NCBI RefSeq assembly: GCF_000746085.1
Contig: NZ_JQKO01000001.1
Location: 124,001-188,000, forward strand
DNA length: 64,000 nucleotides
Direction of reading: 5' to 3'
Source: Methylocapsa aurea
GTDB taxonomy: Bacteria > Pseudomonadota > Alphaproteobacteria > Rhizobiales > Beijerinckiaceae
A program made the translations under genes and the position numbers. The notes beneath the pieces were generated by a model, which saw only the letters and a program-made list of their open reading frames with translations, did not search any database and was not told the DNA's origin. Each line of letters starts with the position of its first letter. Position 1 is the first letter of the stretch. Shown piece after piece: positions 63,012 to 64,000 of this stretch.

Positions 63012-63575
63012 ATGAACGATATGATCGAGCTACTCAAGACCAGACGCTCTGCGCCGGCCGCCTCTCTGACCGAACCGGGTCCCAATGGCGCGGAAATCGA
63101 CAGCCTGCTTCGGGTCGCCGCACGGGTCCCCGATCACGGCAAGCTCGCGCCATGGCGGTTCATTGTCTTTGAGGGCGAAGGCCGCGACCGCGCCGGCGCT
63201 ATCGTCGCGGAGGTCTATGCGAAGTCCCATCCCGACGCCGATTTGACGCGGCTGGCCGCGGAAAAAAAGCGCTTTTCGCTCGCCCCGCTCGTCATCGGCG
63301 TCGTCTCCCGCGCTGGCCGCCATGAGAAAATCCCGGAATGGGAGCAGGTTTTATCGGCGGGCGCGGTCTGCATGAATCTGATCGTGGCGGCCAACGCGCT
63401 TGGCTTCGCGTCGGTCTGGCTTTCGGAATGGTACGCCTATGACCGCGCAGTCCTGGCCCGTCTTGGCGTTGCGGAGAACGAAAAGATGGCTGGCTTCATT
63501 CATATTGGCCGAGCCGATTCCCCACGCGAGGATCGGCCGCGACCGGCGCTGGCCGATATCGTTACCCGGTTTTAG
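63012..63575 (+). CDS. Nitroreductase family protein, YdjA type
   Basis: A 187-residue FMN-dependent oxidoreductase of the small, minimal nitroreductase type. It begins MIELLKTRRSAPA (FMN phosphate-binding RRS), then VAARVPDHGKLAPWRFIVFEG and AVCMNLIVAANALGFASVWLSEW. The C-terminus is GFIHIGRADSPREDRPRP. The physiological substrate is unknown. It stands alone downstream of an AT-rich region. Confidence 0.92.
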   Translation: MNDMIELLKTRRSAPAASLTEPGPNGAEIDSLLRVAARVPDHGKLAPWRFIVFEGEGRDRAGAIVAEVYAKSHPDADLTRLAAEKKRFSLAPLVIGVVSRAGRHEKIPEWEQVLSAGAVCMNLIVAANALGFASVWLSEWYAYDRAVLARLGVAENEKMAGFIHIGRADSPREDRPRPALADIVTRF

Positions 63576-63650
63576 CGCGGCGACCCAAGAAGGTGCTGGC
63601 GGCTGGGAGAGATGCGCCGGGAGAGATCATGCGTCAGAGTAGCAGCGCCT

Positions 63651-63956
63651 TCATGCCGCCGCTGCGAACTTCCGCCGGTTGGAGCCAAAGATCCGCTCCC
63701 ACAAACCGCGCGGAGCCTCTTTCACTTGGCGTGTTCGCTCGTCGGTTAAGAGCTTCACGGCGCCGGTCTGATCCTCGATCAATTTCAGCAAGCGAAGGCG
63801 CTCTTCCTGCCAGTTTTGAGCGATGCGGTTGTGATCTTCTCTGATGTGCGACCGATCGGCTTCGAGATCGGCGATCCGGCGGTCTTTCTCGGCCATGAGG
63901 TGCTTAAGCCCGATCAGTTGGATCTCGAGAATCGCCGAAGAAACGCCCGTTTCCAT
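63651..63956 (-). CDS. Small coiled-coil protein of unknown function
   Basis: A 101-residue protein that is helical and highly charged from about residue 18 to 75 (MAEKDRRIADLEADRSH and EERLRLLKLIEDQTGAVKLL). A short basic/aromatic tail follows (GLWERIFGSNRRKFAAAA). This layout resembles the C-terminal coiled coil and GWWxRL-like tail of plasmid or phage DNA-binding proteins that begin with a helix-turn-helix, but no such domain is present. It may be a detached remnant or a genuine small scaffold. Confidence 0.55.
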   Translation of the reverse strand: METGVSSAILEIQLIGLKHLMAEKDRRIADLEADRSHIREDHNRIAQNWQEERLRLLKLIEDQTGAVKLLTDERTRQVKEAPRGLWERIFGSNRRKFAAAA

Positions 63957-64000
63957 GTGGCCTTGACTTGGTTTCCAATCGTTCGAGGGGAGTTCGTCCG

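Overview
The window is a high-GC alphaproteobacterial chromosome segment, most likely from the order Hyphomicrobiales (Rhizobiales). A Beijerinckiaceae/Methylobacteriaceae-type methylotroph is plausible. The evidence is the conserved order bolA / J-domain protein / cobS / cobT, the TIGR02300 acidic protein, the rpmF-mtgA-ispA neighbourhood, a RegB/RegA redox pair, an Irr-type iron box, CP4-like AroA, many RIME-like intergenic palindromes and a lanmodulin-like EF-hand protein. No phage, plasmid-transfer genes, complete insertion sequence, rRNA operon or CRISPR array was seen. The lineage assignment is inference; no marker gene was compared by computation.

Layout. 0-8.6 kb: the end of an NrsF-type anti-sigma gene, fadD, a small membrane protein, a Tat-exported glucan biosynthesis protein (opgD type), a methyltransferase, CorA, an RluA-type pseudouridine synthase, and a thiE-like plus Sel1-repeat operon. 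8.9-16.5 kb: secB, a YgjP-like metallopeptidase, PHB depolymerase, regB, regA and an ABC exporter, with paired palindromic repeats in the gaps. 16.8-18.7 kb: tRNA-Ile(CAU) and an isolated acyltransferase. 18.7-23.7 kb: a small winged-helix-like protein, bolA, a J-domain protein and the aerobic cobaltochelatase genes cobS and cobT. 23.9-27.5 kb: a polysaccharide tyrosine autokinase and a long AT-rich intergenic region. 27.8-30.7 kb: phhA with a dihydropteridine-reductase-like SDR, csbD, tRNA-Ala(GGC) and a TIGR02300 gene. 30.9-32.9 kb: aroA-cmk.

33.0-41.7 kb is a metal-uptake block. It contains a TonB-like protein, a siderophore-type TonB-dependent receptor, a divergent PepSY protein and PiuC-like dioxygenase, then exbB-exbD-tonB, followed by a lanmodulin-like gene. 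A perfect ICE-like palindrome lies between the receptor and the PepSY gene. 41.8-48.3 kb: a hybrid histidine kinase, transaldolase, a MAPEG protein, rpmF, mtgA, ispA and a DUF1345 protein. 48.5-52.3 kb: a MarR/SDR divergent pair with twin operators, ispG and a YpfJ-type metallopeptidase. 52.4-59.0 kb: uracil-DNA glycosylase, ETF-quinone oxidoreductase, the TsaC/Sua5 gene, an acyl-CoA dehydrogenase and a crotonase. Together the last two and ETF-QO supply beta-oxidation steps and their link to the quinone pool. 59.0-64.0 kb: a secreted protein of unknown role downstream of a YfhO-family membrane protein, a YdjA-type nitroreductase and a coiled-coil protein at the edge.

The most interesting items are the lanmodulin-like protein with exact 12/13/12 EF-hand spacing beside exbB-exbD-tonB, the phhA plus quinonoid-dihydropteridine-reductase-like operon, the ICE-controlled divergent iron locus, several families of hairpin repeats (one showing compensatory base changes), and an internal duplication in the tyrosine kinase.
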